Shown here piece after piece: positions 20,676-29,845 of a stretch of 64,000 bases of DNA (its first letter is position 1; every line of letters starts with the position of its first letter). Source of the DNA: Nonomuraea spiralis (GTDB lineage Bacteria; Actinomycetota; Actinomycetes; Streptosporangiales; Streptosporangiaceae); contig NZ_BMRC01000004.1 in assembly GCF_014648435.1 (NCBI RefSeq), forward strand, positions 533,253 to 597,252, given 5' to 3'. The notes under the pieces are model-generated. The model had not been told where the DNA came from, ran no database searches, and was given only the letters and a program-made list of their open reading frames with translations. The position numbers and the translations under genes are program-made.

Positions 20676-21866
20676 ATGCCACCAGGTGATCGGCTCGCGG
20701 TGCAGACCATCGAGTTCCATGGTGACCAGGTCGCCTTCGGCGAGGCCGGCGTGACCGACGAGGAACGCGCCGCCGCCGGCCGCGAGACGCTCGCCCAGCG
20801 CAACCAGGCCCTGCTGCGGGGCAACCGCCGCCGGGCCAGGCGCCGCTACGCCCAGGACCTGCCCGCCGGCCAGGACTTCGCCCGCGTGTGGCGGCGGCGC
20901 GCCCTGGCCGAGCTGCGTCCCAGGCTGACGGGCGGCCCGCTGGCCGTCTGGGGCGAGGACGACGACGTGCTGCACGTGCTCTGGCAGGGGCCGAACGCGC
21001 GGCTCGTCTCGGGGGTGCTGCTCCCGATGTGGCCGGTCAAGGGGGCGGGCGACCTGTGGGAGCTGTCGGTGCGCGTACGGCACCTGGACCGGGCCGTGAT
21101 CGGCGTCACCGCCGCGCCTCCCGGCGGCCGGCCGGTGGAGCTGATCTGGCACGGCCCGCGCGCCGGCCCCGCCCCCGCGACCGCCACCCGGCTCGCAGGC
21201 ACGCTCGTCACCCGTGAGATCGGCAGCGTCCACCTGGGGGAGCGTCGTGCGATCACCGTCTACCGCCCGCCGGGCCCGATCCGGCCGATGCCCCTGTGCC
21301 TGCTGGCCGACGGGCAGGCGGCCGGGTCGTACGCCCGCGTGCTGGAGCCGGCGATCCTGGCCGGCGCGCTGCCGCCGGTGATCCTGGTCGCTCCGCACGC
21401 CGCCGACGTGCCCGGCCCCTACCCGGACGGGCGGGCCAGGGAGTACCTGCCGTACGCCGATCCGCGGCGCTTCGCCGCGCACCTGGCCTTCGTCACCGGC
21501 GAGGTACTGCCCGGCTTCCCCGAGGCGAGCCACGTGATCAGCGCCGGGTTCGCGGACGGCGCCGGCTTCGCGCTGACCGCCGCCGACCGGTGCCCCGGCC
21601 GGATCGCGGCGGCGGTCGGCCTCAGCCCCGGCCTGCTGCCGCAGCTCCTCGACACCACCGTACGGGTGCCCCGCTACCTCGCGGCCGGCACGCTCGAACC
21701 CGGCTTCCTCGACTGCGCCCGCTCGCTGGCCGCCCGCCTGCGCGGCGCGGGCATCGCCCACCGCCGCGAGGCGTGGATCGGCGGCCACGACGGCTACTGG
21801 TGGCGCGTGCACCTCCTGGCCGCCCTCACCTGGCTGACCCGCGAGCACCTGCCCCGCTCACGCTGA
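20676..21866 (+). CDS. Enterochelin-esterase-like protein lacking the usual serine
   Basis: A 396-residue cytoplasmic protein. The N-terminal ~175 residues form a DUF3327-like beta domain and the C-terminal ~200 an alpha/beta-hydrolase fold of the Esterase family (PF00756), as in Fes. The nucleophile elbow, normally GFSNGG or GxSxGG, reads SAGFADGAGFAL, with Ala293 where serine is expected. The histidine motif GGHDGYWWR is intact. The protein may therefore be inactive, use another residue, or bind a ligand such as a siderophore. It overlaps the convergent MFS gene by 9 bp. No siderophore genes are adjacent. Confidence 0.75.
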   Translation: MPPGDRLAVQTIEFHGDQVAFGEAGVTDEERAAAGRETLAQRNQALLRGNRRRARRRYAQDLPAGQDFARVWRRRALAELRPRLTGGPLAVWGEDDDVLHVLWQGPNARLVSGVLLPMWPVKGAGDLWELSVRVRHLDRAVIGVTAAPPGGRPVELIWHGPRAGPAPATATRLAGTLVTREIGSVHLGERRAITVYRPPGPIRPMPLCLLADGQAAGSYARVLEPAILAGALPPVILVAPHAADVPGPYPDGRAREYLPYADPRRFAAHLAFVTGEVLPGFPEASHVISAGFADGAGFALTAADRCPGRIAAAVGLSPGLLPQLLDTTVRVPRYLAAGTLEPGFLDCARSLAARLRGAGIAHRREAWIGGHDGYWWRVHLLAALTWLTREHLPRSR

Positions 21867-23237
21867 CCGTACGGGCCGGGCGGCGGCCAGCACCAGCAGC
21901 CCGGCGAACAGCCCGGTGACCGCGGCGGCCAGGTAGACCGCGTTCAGCGCCGAGGGGAACGAGCCCGTCCCGGCCAGACCGTCCTGGAACAGGACGCCGA
22001 ACACGGCGATGCCGAGGGCGTACCCGAGCTGCCTGACGGTGTTGACCGCGCCCGCCGCCATGCCCGAGCGGTGCGGCGGGACGTGCGCCATGGCCGCCGA
22101 GCTGAGCGAGGGGATCGCCAGGCCGACGCCGATGCCGGTCACCACCAGGCCCGGCGCCAGGGACGTCCACGTCGAGTGCTCGTCCAGCATGCCCTGGAGG
22201 AACGCGCCCGCGGCGATCAGCAGCAGCCCGCCGCCGACCGCCGCGCGCGCCGACAACCGGGGGAGCAGGCGGGCGGCGGCGACCGAGACGACCAGCGACG
22301 TGCCGGCCATCGGCGTCAGCGCCAGCCCGGCGCGTACCGGCCCGAGCGCGAGCCCGCCGGGCTGCTGCAACCAGAGCGAGGTGAAGGCCAGGCAGGCGAA
22401 CGCGGCGGGCATGAGCAGCGCGGCCCCCGTCAGGATCCCGCTGAACGCCGGGTTCGCGAACAGCCGCAGGTCCACCATGGGAAGCGCGCCCCGCGACTCC
22501 ACCAGCACGAAGGCGGCGAACGCGACGGCCGCCACGGCCAGCGGCACCAGCGCCCGCGCCGACCCCCAGCCGTACGGCCCGGCCTCGATCAGCCCGTACG
22601 TGAGCGCGGCCGCCGCCAATGTGAACGTGCCCATCCCGGCCCAGTCGAGCCGGCCGCCGCCCGGCAGACGGGACTCCTCGACCGTGCGCAGGGTCATCCA
22701 CGCGGCGGCCACGCTGATGGGCAGGTTCACCAGGAAGATGGCCCGCCAGTCCAGGTGCTCGGTGAGCAGCCCGCCGAGCACGGGGGCCAGCGCCGCGGCG
22801 GCCCCGTTGACGCCGCCCCACACGCCGAACGCGATGCCGCGCTCCCGCCCGTGGTAGGTGGCGCTGATCAACGCGAGCGTCGTCGCCATCATCGCGGCGC
22901 CGCCCGCCCCCTGCGCCACGCGGGCCGCCAGCAGCAGGCCGCCGGTGGGCGCGAGGCCGCAGGCCAGGGAGGCCAGCGCGAACACGCCGAGGGCGATCAG
23001 GTACACCTTGCGCCGCCCGGCGTGGTCGGCGACCGAGCCGGCGGCGAGCAGCAGCGCGGCCAGGGCCAGGGCGTAACCGTCCAGGAGCCATTGGGTGTCG
23101 GTGAAGGACATCCGCAGGTCGGCGGTGATGTCGGGCAGGGCGACCATGACGATGGTCACGTCCACCAGCAGCATGAAGGCGCCCAGGCAGGCCGCCGCCA
23201 GCGGCCACCAGCTCGTACGTGTCAGTGTTGTGGTCAT
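21858..23237 (-). CDS. DHA2-type MFS drug exporter
   Basis: A ~459-residue pump with about 14 membrane helices, of the EmrB/QacA family, which exports drugs or metabolites by proton antiport. Motif C-like (GVWGGVNGAAAALAPVLGGLL), DTQWLLDGYALALAALLLAAG and GSVADHAGRRKV (motif A) are present. The ATG at 23237 starts MTTTLTRTSWW directly before helix 1. It is divergent from the Lrp-type regulator at 23323, with 85 bp between them, so that regulator probably controls it. The substrate is unknown. Confidence 0.92.
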   Translation of the reverse strand: MTTTLTRTSWWPLAAACLGAFMLLVDVTIVMVALPDITADLRMSFTDTQWLLDGYALALAALLLAAGSVADHAGRRKVYLIALGVFALASLACGLAPTGGLLLAARVAQGAGGAAMMATTLALISATYHGRERGIAFGVWGGVNGAAAALAPVLGGLLTEHLDWRAIFLVNLPISVAAAWMTLRTVEESRLPGGGRLDWAGMGTFTLAAAALTYGLIEAGPYGWGSARALVPLAVAAVAFAAFVLVESRGALPMVDLRLFANPAFSGILTGAALLMPAAFACLAFTSLWLQQPGGLALGPVRAGLALTPMAGTSLVVSVAAARLLPRLSARAAVGGGLLLIAAGAFLQGMLDEHSTWTSLAPGLVVTGIGVGLAIPSLSSAAMAHVPPHRSGMAAGAVNTVRQLGYALGIAVFGVLFQDGLAGTGSFPSALNAVYLAAAVTGLFAGLLVLAAARPVRSA

Positions 23238-23322
23238 GGCGGCAAGGGTCGGGGCCGGGTGGGGTTTGCCCCTAGTCGGAGCGAGCTTTCTGCTGGAATT
23301 CCTCGCCGGATAGCCTCTCCTG

Positions 23323-24303
23323 ATGGAAAACGTCACGCTCGACGAGGTCGATCGCGGGCTGCTGCACGCGTTGCAGGTGGACGGGCGGGCCTCGTTCAGC
23401 CGGATCGGCGAGGTGCTGGGGGTGTCCGACCAGCGGGTGGCCCGCCGCTACCGGCGGCTGCGCTCCAGCGGCATGGTCCGGGTCGTGGGCGTGGTGGACC
23501 GGCAGCGGCTCGGCCACCAGTCGTGGGCCATCCGGTTGCGCTGCACGCCCGACGCCGGGGCCTCGATCGCCGAGGCGCTCGGGCGGCGGCCCGACACGTT
23601 CTGGGTGCACCTGCTGTCGGGCGGCACCGAGATCTCCTGCGGCGCGATCCAGCGCCTCGACCAGGAACGCGAGCCGCTGCTGCTGACCAAGCTGGCCAGG
23701 ACCAACCGGGTGCTCGCGGTGTCGGCCCACCGGACCCTGCACATGTTCGTCGGCGGCCGGATCGGCTGGGCCGGGCTCGCCGCGCTGTCCGCCGAACAGG
23801 TCGCCCACCTGCTGGCCGGGCGCGTCCACGGCCCGCGCGACACCGCCGAGGCCGTCACGCTCGGCCCCGGCGACGACGCGCTGCTGGCCGAGCTGTCACG
23901 GGACGGCCGTACGGGCTATGCCGACCTGGCGGCCGTGACCGGCTGGTCGGAGTCGACGGTCAGGCGGCGGGTGGAGCAACTGTGCGCGGCGGGCGCGCTG
24001 TTCTTCGACATGGACGTGCTGCCCATGTTGCTGGACTACCAGGTCGAGGCGCAGTTGTGGATGTCGGTGCCGCCCGCCGACCTCGACGCGACAGGGCGGG
24101 CGCTGGCCGACCATCCGGAGGTCGCCTTCGCCGGGGCGACCACGGGCCCGACCAACCTCGCGGCCAGCGTGGTGTGCCGCGACGACGCCGCCTTCTACCG
24201 CTACCTCACCGACAGCCTGGGCGCGCTGCCCGCCATCCGGCACATCGAGACCGCGCCGATCATCAGGACCATCAAACGGGCGGGCGCCGGGCTGAGCAGT
24301 TGA
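23323..24303 (+). CDS. Lrp/AsnC-family regulator, two HTH units
   Basis: A 326-residue regulator with two Lrp/AsnC modules. The first HTH is at residues ~5-55 (LDEVDRGLLHALQVDGRASF onward) and the second at ~185-235 (LLAELSRDGRTGYADLAAVT). Each is followed by an effector-binding RAM-like region. Double-Lrp proteins of this kind are common in Streptomyces beside transporter genes. It is divergent from the MFS exporter, which it probably controls in response to a small metabolite. The start ATG has no good Shine-Dalgarno sequence. Confidence 0.9.
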   Translation: MENVTLDEVDRGLLHALQVDGRASFSRIGEVLGVSDQRVARRYRRLRSSGMVRVVGVVDRQRLGHQSWAIRLRCTPDAGASIAEALGRRPDTFWVHLLSGGTEISCGAIQRLDQEREPLLLTKLARTNRVLAVSAHRTLHMFVGGRIGWAGLAALSAEQVAHLLAGRVHGPRDTAEAVTLGPGDDALLAELSRDGRTGYADLAAVTGWSESTVRRRVEQLCAAGALFFDMDVLPMLLDYQVEAQLWMSVPPADLDATGRALADHPEVAFAGATTGPTNLAASVVCRDDAAFYRYLTDSLGALPAIRHIETAPIIRTIKRAGAGLSS

Positions 24304-24330
24304 CCTCAACTCGACTTGAGGTAGCAGGCT
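24300..24330 (+). promoter_or_regulatory. SoxR-box promoter
   Basis: CCTCAACTCGACTTGAGG at 24304-24321, flanked by A and T to make 7-bp arms, matches the SoxR operator (CCTCAA-N6-TTGAGG in E. coli soxS). It lies between a TTGACC -35 (24300-24305) and a CAGGCT -10 (24325-24330) with a 19-bp spacer, the stretched spacing typical of MerR-family targets. It precedes a quinone oxidoreductase gene, a known class of SoxR target in Streptomyces coelicolor. Confidence 0.78.
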
Positions 24331-24364
24331 GGTCACCGGACACGATCCCGGATGAGGAGTGATC

Positions 24365-25345
24365 ATGAGAGTGGTACGGGTGGCGAGATTCGGCGGCCCC
24401 GAGGTGCTGGAGACGCGGACCGCGCCGGACCCGGTGGCCGGGCCGGGCGAGGTCGTGGTGCGGACCGGGTTCGCGGAGATCAATTTCATCGAGACGCAGC
24501 TCAGACAGGGGTTCACGCCGGGCCCGCCGCTGCCCGAGCTGCCGTACGTGCCGGGCGGCGGCGTCGGCGGGCACGTGGTCTCCGTGGGCGAGGGGGCCGA
24601 TTCCGGGCTGGTGGGGCGGCGGGTGGTGGCCCGTACGCCGGGGTTCGGCGGCGGGAACGCCGAACTGGTCGTGGTCAGGGCCGAGGACCTAATCGAGGTG
24701 CCCGACGGCGTCGAGCTGGCCGACGCGACGGCGCTGCTCAACGACGGCAGCACGGCCGTGGGACTGTTCGCGAACGCCGGGATCCGGCCCGGCGAATGGG
24801 TGCTCGTCGAGGCCGCGGCCGGCGGGCTCGGCAGCCTGCTCGTGCAGCTCGCGCACGGGGCGGGCGCCCGGGTGATCGGGGCGGCGGGCAGCCCGGCCAA
24901 GCTGGAGGTGGCCGCCGGGCTCGGGGCCGAGGTCACCGTCGACTACTCGCGTCCCGGCTGGACCCGCGAGGTGCTCGACGCGACCGGCGGGCGCGGACCG
25001 GACGCGGTCTTCGACGGCGTGGGCGGCGAGCTCGGCCGCGAGGCGTTCGGGGTGACCGCGCGCGGCGGGCGGTTCTCCGTGCACGGCGCCTCCAGCGGGA
25101 GCGTCACGGCCGTGGACCCGGAGGAGGCCGCCCGGCGGGACGTCACCGTGATCGGCCTGGAGCAGCTCATGGCCATGAGCGAGATCAGGGGCGCGAACGA
25201 GCGGACCGCGCGGGCGCTCGCCGAGGCGGCGGCCGGGCGGCTGCGGGCGGTCGTGGGGCGTACGTACCCGCTGGAGCGGGCGGGCGAGGCGCATGCGGCG
25301 ATCGAGGCCCGCGAGGTGAGCGGCAAGACGCTGCTGACGATCTGA
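24365..25345 (+). CDS. Zinc-independent quinone oxidoreductase (MDR family), SoxR-controlled
   Basis: A 326-residue NADPH:quinone reductase-type protein. The N-terminal GroES-like domain lacks the zinc-binding cysteines (EINFIETQLRQG, PYVPGGGVGGHV); the Rossmann domain (~130-270) has VLVEAAAGGLGSLLVQLA as its nucleotide motif. It probably reduces quinones or redox-active metabolites in the cytoplasm. GAGGAG stands 6 bp before the ATG at 24365. The SoxR box upstream indicates induction by redox-cycling compounds. The sequence ends with the family motif EAREVSGKTLLTI. Confidence 0.92.
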   Translation: MRVVRVARFGGPEVLETRTAPDPVAGPGEVVVRTGFAEINFIETQLRQGFTPGPPLPELPYVPGGGVGGHVVSVGEGADSGLVGRRVVARTPGFGGGNAELVVVRAEDLIEVPDGVELADATALLNDGSTAVGLFANAGIRPGEWVLVEAAAGGLGSLLVQLAHGAGARVIGAAGSPAKLEVAAGLGAEVTVDYSRPGWTREVLDATGGRGPDAVFDGVGGELGREAFGVTARGGRFSVHGASSGSVTAVDPEEAARRDVTVIGLEQLMAMSEIRGANERTARALAEAAAGRLRAVVGRTYPLERAGEAHAAIEAREVSGKTLLTI

Positions 25346-25367
25346 TCGCCGGGGTCATAATCGAGGC

Positions 25368-27692
25368 GTGCACCGGCCATCCAGGCGACTGTTGTTCCGG
25401 GCGGGCGCCGTGACCGTGGCCGGCGTGGCGGGGGCGCTCGTCCGGGCCGACCCCGCGCACACGCCGGACTCCTCCTTCGTCACGCTGCGCCGGCAGTGGC
25501 GCCACGTGACCCTGGGCTTCGACACGGGCGCCGACGCAGGGGCTGACGCAGGGGCTGACGCAGGGGCCGACGCAGGGGCCGACGCTGAGGCCGGGCGGCA
25601 TGGGGTGGGGGTGGGCTTCGAGGCGGGGGCGGAGCCGTACCGGACGTGGCTGGCCGAGGCGGGGCGGCGGGCGGGGCGGTACCGCGCGGCCATGGCGCCG
25701 GGGAACGCGTCGCTCTGGCCGGACCAGCCGTTCCCGTCGTTCGTGGCGACGCCGGGGCGGCTGCTGGCCATGGCCCGCGCGTACGCGCTGCCGCGGACCG
25801 GGCTGACCGGCGACGCGGGCCTGGCCGCCGCCGTCGCCGCCGGGATCGACCACTACCGCCGCCACGTCTACGCTGACGGCGCCGACCCGGCGGGCAACTG
25901 GTGGCACTGGGAGATCGGCGTGCCGAGGGCGCTGCTCGACGCGGCCGTACTGATCGGCCCGCACCTCGGCGAGAAACGCAGTGCCGCGCTGCGGGACGCC
26001 GTGGACCACTTCGTGTCCGAGAGCCGCCTCGCGCACTACAGCGGCACCAGCACCGCCGCGAACCGGGTGGACCTGTGCGTGGTGACGTTGCTGCGCGCCA
26101 TGCTCAGGGCCGACCCCGGCAAGGCGGCGCTGGCGGTCTCGGCGCTCTCCCCGGTGTTCCGCACGGTCTCCGAGGGCGACGGTTTCTACCGTGACGGGTC
26201 GTTCATCCAGCATTCGACCGTGCCCTACCAGGGGGCCTACGGGGTGACGCTGCTCGACGGGCTGGCGACGTTGTTCGCGGTGCTGCGCGGCACCCCCTGG
26301 GAGGTCGTGGACCCCACTGTGCTCGCGATGGTGGAACGCTCGTTCGCGCCGTTCGTCCGCGACGGGTTCTGCATGGACCTGGTGCGCGGCAGGGGCGTCG
26401 GCAGGAAGCCGTTCGGCGACCACGACAAGGGGCGCGCGCTGGCCGCCGCGATCCTGCTGCTCGGCGAGGTGGCCCCGGCCGCCGACCGGGCCCGCTGGCA
26501 GGCCATGGTCAAGGGATGGGCGGTACGCGAGACGTGCCGGCCCATGCTCGCGGCGGCCGACCCGGCCTTCCACGCACGCCTGACCGCCGTCCTGGACGAC
26601 GACGCCGTGCCAGCCGCGCCGGAGCCGATCGAGCACCGGCTGTTCCCGATGAGCGCCCGTGCCGTGCACCGCCGGCCGGGCTGGTGCGCGGCGCTCAGCA
26701 TGGCCTCGTCCAGGATCGGCCACTACGAGCACGGCAACGGTGAGAACCCGCGGGGCTGGCACACCGGCTCCGGCATGCTCTACTGGTGGGCCGACGGCCA
26801 CGCCGACCAGTACTCCGACTCCTTCTGGACCACCGTCGACCCCTACCGGCTGCCCGGTACGACGGTCTCGACCCGGCGGCTGCCCGACGGCGCGGGCCCG
26901 GCCTGGGGCGACACCTGCCCGCCCGGCCGCTGGGTCGGCGGCGCGACGGACGGCACGTACGCGGTGGTCGGCCAGCACCTCAACGGCCTCGACAGCACGG
27001 TGGAGGCGTTCAAGTCGTGGTTCTTCCTCGACGACGCGGTGGTCTGCCTGGGCGCGGGGATCAGCGGCGCGGACGGCGTACCGGTCGAGACGATCGTGGA
27101 CAACCGCAGGACCGCCGCCCCCCTGACCACGGACGTACGGGCGGGCTGGGCGCACCTCGACGGCCACGGCGGCTACGTCGTGCCGGCCGGCCTGCGGACG
27201 CTCCGGGAGCGGCGCGGCGACCGCGACTACGTGACGCTCTGGCTCGACCACGGCCTCGACCCGGACCAGGCCGGCTACGTCTACCTGCTCCTGCCGGGCG
27301 CGAGCCGGGAACGCACCGCGGCCAGGGCCGCCGACCCCGGGTGGGCCCGCGTGCTCGCCAACAGCGCCCGGCAGCAGGCCGTCCAGGTGGCCGCACTCGG
27401 GGTCACCGCGGCCGCCTTCTGGAACGGCGGCGCGGCCGGCCCGCTCGCCGCCTCCGCGCCCTGCGCCGTGCTGGTCAGGGAGAGCTCCGACGCCACGGCC
27501 ACGGTGACCGTGGCCGATCCCCGGCGTGACCTGGCGGAGCTGACCGTGACCTGGGCGCGGCCGGTCGCCGCCGTGCTGCGCGCCGGCCCGCTCCTGGCGG
27601 ACGCGGCGACCGGCGACCGGTTGAGGCTCACCTTCGGCCCGTCGGCCGCCCTGGAGGGCGGCTCCGCCACGGTGGCCGTGCGGCTGCCCTGA
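25368..27692 (+). CDS. Polysaccharide lyase family 8 (hyaluronate/xanthan/chondroitin lyase type), Tat-exported
   Basis: A 774-residue secreted lyase. The N-terminus MHRPSRRLLFRAGAVTVAG is a twin-arginine signal. An alpha/alpha-toroid follows with NWWHWEIGVPRALLDA, then the beta-sandwich domain. The catalytic triad is complete: Asn232 (AANRVDL), His282 (FIQHSTV) and Tyr291, with the 50- and 9-residue spacings of pneumococcal hyaluronate lyase. It cleaves uronic-acid polysaccharides by beta-elimination; the exact glycan is uncertain. Residues ~54-73 are an alanine/glycine/aspartate run encoded by a 12-bp repeat. The stop is 14 bp from the convergent ABC transporter gene. Confidence 0.92.
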   Translation: MHRPSRRLLFRAGAVTVAGVAGALVRADPAHTPDSSFVTLRRQWRHVTLGFDTGADAGADAGADAGADAGADAEAGRHGVGVGFEAGAEPYRTWLAEAGRRAGRYRAAMAPGNASLWPDQPFPSFVATPGRLLAMARAYALPRTGLTGDAGLAAAVAAGIDHYRRHVYADGADPAGNWWHWEIGVPRALLDAAVLIGPHLGEKRSAALRDAVDHFVSESRLAHYSGTSTAANRVDLCVVTLLRAMLRADPGKAALAVSALSPVFRTVSEGDGFYRDGSFIQHSTVPYQGAYGVTLLDGLATLFAVLRGTPWEVVDPTVLAMVERSFAPFVRDGFCMDLVRGRGVGRKPFGDHDKGRALAAAILLLGEVAPAADRARWQAMVKGWAVRETCRPMLAAADPAFHARLTAVLDDDAVPAAPEPIEHRLFPMSARAVHRRPGWCAALSMASSRIGHYEHGNGENPRGWHTGSGMLYWWADGHADQYSDSFWTTVDPYRLPGTTVSTRRLPDGAGPAWGDTCPPGRWVGGATDGTYAVVGQHLNGLDSTVEAFKSWFFLDDAVVCLGAGISGADGVPVETIVDNRRTAAPLTTDVRAGWAHLDGHGGYVVPAGLRTLRERRGDRDYVTLWLDHGLDPDQAGYVYLLLPGASRERTAARAADPGWARVLANSARQQAVQVAALGVTAAAFWNGGAAGPLAASAPCAVLVRESSDATATVTVADPRRDLAELTVTWARPVAAVLRAGPLLADAATGDRLRLTFGPSAALEGGSATVAVRLP
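25527..25586 (+). repeat. 12-bp minisatellite inside the PL8 gene
   Basis: Five units of GGGGCYGACGCA (the first starts GGCGCC, the last ends GACGCT) encode repeated Gly-Ala-Asp-Ala near the N-terminus of the mature lyase. Units differ by single silent changes (GCT/GCC). As 12 is a multiple of three, copy-number change keeps the frame. Confidence 0.9.
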
Positions 27693-27706
27693 AGGTCGTC
27701 ATGCGG

Positions 27707-29845
27707 TCATGACGGCACGGATTGGGCCGCGACCAGGTCGGCGTACTTGCCGCCCATGGCCGTCAGCTCGTCGTGCGTGCCGCGCTCGACCACCCGGCCC
27801 GAGTCGACCACGAGGATCAGGTCGGCGTCCCTGACCGTGCTCAGCCGGTGGGCGATCACGATCCTGGTCTGGACGAGCCGGCTCAGGTTCGCCTCGATGG
27901 CCGCCTCGGTGGCGCTGTCCAGGTTGCTGGTGGCCTCGTCGAGCAGCAGCACCTTCGGCCGCGACAGGACGGCGCGGGCCAGGGCGAGCCGCTGCCGCTG
28001 CCCGCCCGACAGGCCGCCGCCGTCGGTGAGCATCGTCTCGTACCCCATGGGCATGTCCATGATCTCGTCGTGCAGCGCGGCCAGGCGGGCCGCCGCGACC
28101 ACGCGTTCCAGGGACGCCCCCGGCTCGTTCAGCGCGATGTTCTCCCTGATCGAGCCGCTGAACAGGGACGGGTCCTGGGTGACCACGCCGAACTGGCGGC
28201 GCAGCGTACGCAGGTTCAGCTCGGCGGCCGGGACGCCGTCGTAGCGGATCTCGCCGAGCACCGGGGTGTGCAGCGCGAGCAGCAGCCTGGCCAGCGTGCT
28301 CTTGCCCGAACCCGACGAGCCCACCAGGGCCACCTTCTGACCGGGCCGGACGGTGACCGAGACGTCCCGTACCGTCCAGGGGGCGCGCGGGTCGTGGCGG
28401 AAGCTCACCCCGCGCAGCTCGACCGCGCCGCGCAGCCGCAGCACCTCGATGCCGTTGCTCGGCTCCGGTTCGGAGGCCAGGATGTCGGACAGCCGGTCGA
28501 AGTGCGCGCCCGCCTGCTGCAGGCTCTGCAGCCCGGTCATCAGCGAGCCGAGCGGGGTCAGCGCGCCGAGCGCGATGGCGTTCAGCGCGACCAGCGCGCC
28601 GATCGTGAGCTGCCCGTCGAGCACCCGCCAGGCGCCCAGCCACAACAACCCGAGCGGCGCCGTCACCCGGATCGCCGACAACGCCGACTCCAGCAGCCCT
28701 CTGGTCAACCCCGCCCGTACGTCCGCGTTGAGCTGTTTCGTGAAGTGGGCCGACCACTGGTCGACGGCCCGCTTCTCGGCTCCCGACGCCTTGAGCGTCT
28801 CGATGCCGGTGATCGTCTGGATCAGGCTGGCCTGGGACGCCGACAACGCGGTCAGCTCCTGCTGGGTGAGCCTGGCGATGCGACTCGTACTGGCCAGCAG
28901 CAGGACCGTCTGCAGCACGGTGACCCCGGTCAGCGCCAGCCCGAACACCGGGTCCCACACGTAGACCAGCACCAGATAGCCCACGGCCAGCGGGCCGTCC
29001 AGCAGCGCCGCCACGACCTGGCCGGTGAGGATGTCGCCGAGCGTCGAGACACTGGCCGCCCTGGTCACCAGGTCGCCCGTGCCCCGCTGCTGGAAATACC
29101 GGTACGGCAGCGTCATCAGATGGGTGACCAGGCCCTCGGTGAGCTCCTGGTCGGCCCGGGCCCGTACGGCGACGAGCAGGGCCGCCCGCAGGTAGCCGAT
29201 CACGAACTGGGCCGCCCCCGCCAGCAGCACGGAGACGCCCAGCAGGGACAGCACCTCCACCGCCCGCGTGGGCACGATGGCGTCCAGGAGGAGCTGCGAG
29301 AACATCGGCAGGGCGAGCCCGAGCAGTTGCAGCAGCAGCGAGGCCGCGATGAGCTGCGCGAGCAGCCCCCTGCGCCGCCTGAACAACGTCCGTACGAACT
29401 CCCTGCGCCAGGCCCCCGCCGCCGAGGTCGTCCCTCGGTGGAAGCCTTCGCCCGGTTCGAAGACCAGCAGCACGCCGGTGAACCCGGCGCCGAACTCCTC
29501 CGGGGTCAGCCTGCGGCGGCCGTCCCCGGGGTCGACGACGTCCACGCGGTCGGGGGACCAGCGTTCGATCACGATGAAGTGGTTGAACTCCCAGTGCGCG
29601 ACGGCGGGCAGCGGCACCCGGGCCAGGTCCTCCGGGGCCAGGGAGAAGGCGCGGGCCTTGAGTCCGTGCTCGCGGGCGCCGTCCACGAGGGCTTTGGCGC
29701 TCAGGCCGTCCCTGCCGACCTGGAGCCGTTCGGCGACCTGGTGGAGGGTGGTGCGCTGCCCGTGGTGGCACAGCACCATGGCCAGACAGGCGGCGCCGCA
29801 CTCGGTCTCGGTGTTCTGGAGCAGTACGGGGAGGCGGCGGAACAT
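27707..29845 (-). CDS. Peptidase-C39 ABC exporter (bacteriocin/double-glycine-peptide type)
   Basis: A 712-residue protein in three parts. Residues 1-~135 are a C39 cysteine protease with Cys16 (TETECGAACLAM), His89 (FNHFIV) and Asp105 (VDVVDPGDG), which cuts leader peptides after GG. About six membrane helices follow (~155-430), then an ABC ATPase with Walker A GSSGSGKST, signature LSGGQRQRLALARA and Walker B VLLLDEATSNLD. Such proteins process and export small peptides. Its ATG overlaps the stop of the upstream membrane-stub gene (TGATG), so they are coupled. No precursor peptide with a GG leader was found within this locus. Confidence 0.92.
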   Translation of the reverse strand: MFRRLPVLLQNTETECGAACLAMVLCHHGQRTTLHQVAERLQVGRDGLSAKALVDGAREHGLKARAFSLAPEDLARVPLPAVAHWEFNHFIVIERWSPDRVDVVDPGDGRRRLTPEEFGAGFTGVLLVFEPGEGFHRGTTSAAGAWRREFVRTLFRRRRGLLAQLIAASLLLQLLGLALPMFSQLLLDAIVPTRAVEVLSLLGVSVLLAGAAQFVIGYLRAALLVAVRARADQELTEGLVTHLMTLPYRYFQQRGTGDLVTRAASVSTLGDILTGQVVAALLDGPLAVGYLVLVYVWDPVFGLALTGVTVLQTVLLLASTSRIARLTQQELTALSASQASLIQTITGIETLKASGAEKRAVDQWSAHFTKQLNADVRAGLTRGLLESALSAIRVTAPLGLLWLGAWRVLDGQLTIGALVALNAIALGALTPLGSLMTGLQSLQQAGAHFDRLSDILASEPEPSNGIEVLRLRGAVELRGVSFRHDPRAPWTVRDVSVTVRPGQKVALVGSSGSGKSTLARLLLALHTPVLGEIRYDGVPAAELNLRTLRRQFGVVTQDPSLFSGSIRENIALNEPGASLERVVAAARLAALHDEIMDMPMGYETMLTDGGGLSGGQRQRLALARAVLSRPKVLLLDEATSNLDSATEAAIEANLSRLVQTRIVIAHRLSTVRDADLILVVDSGRVVERGTHDELTAMGGKYADLVAAQSVPS

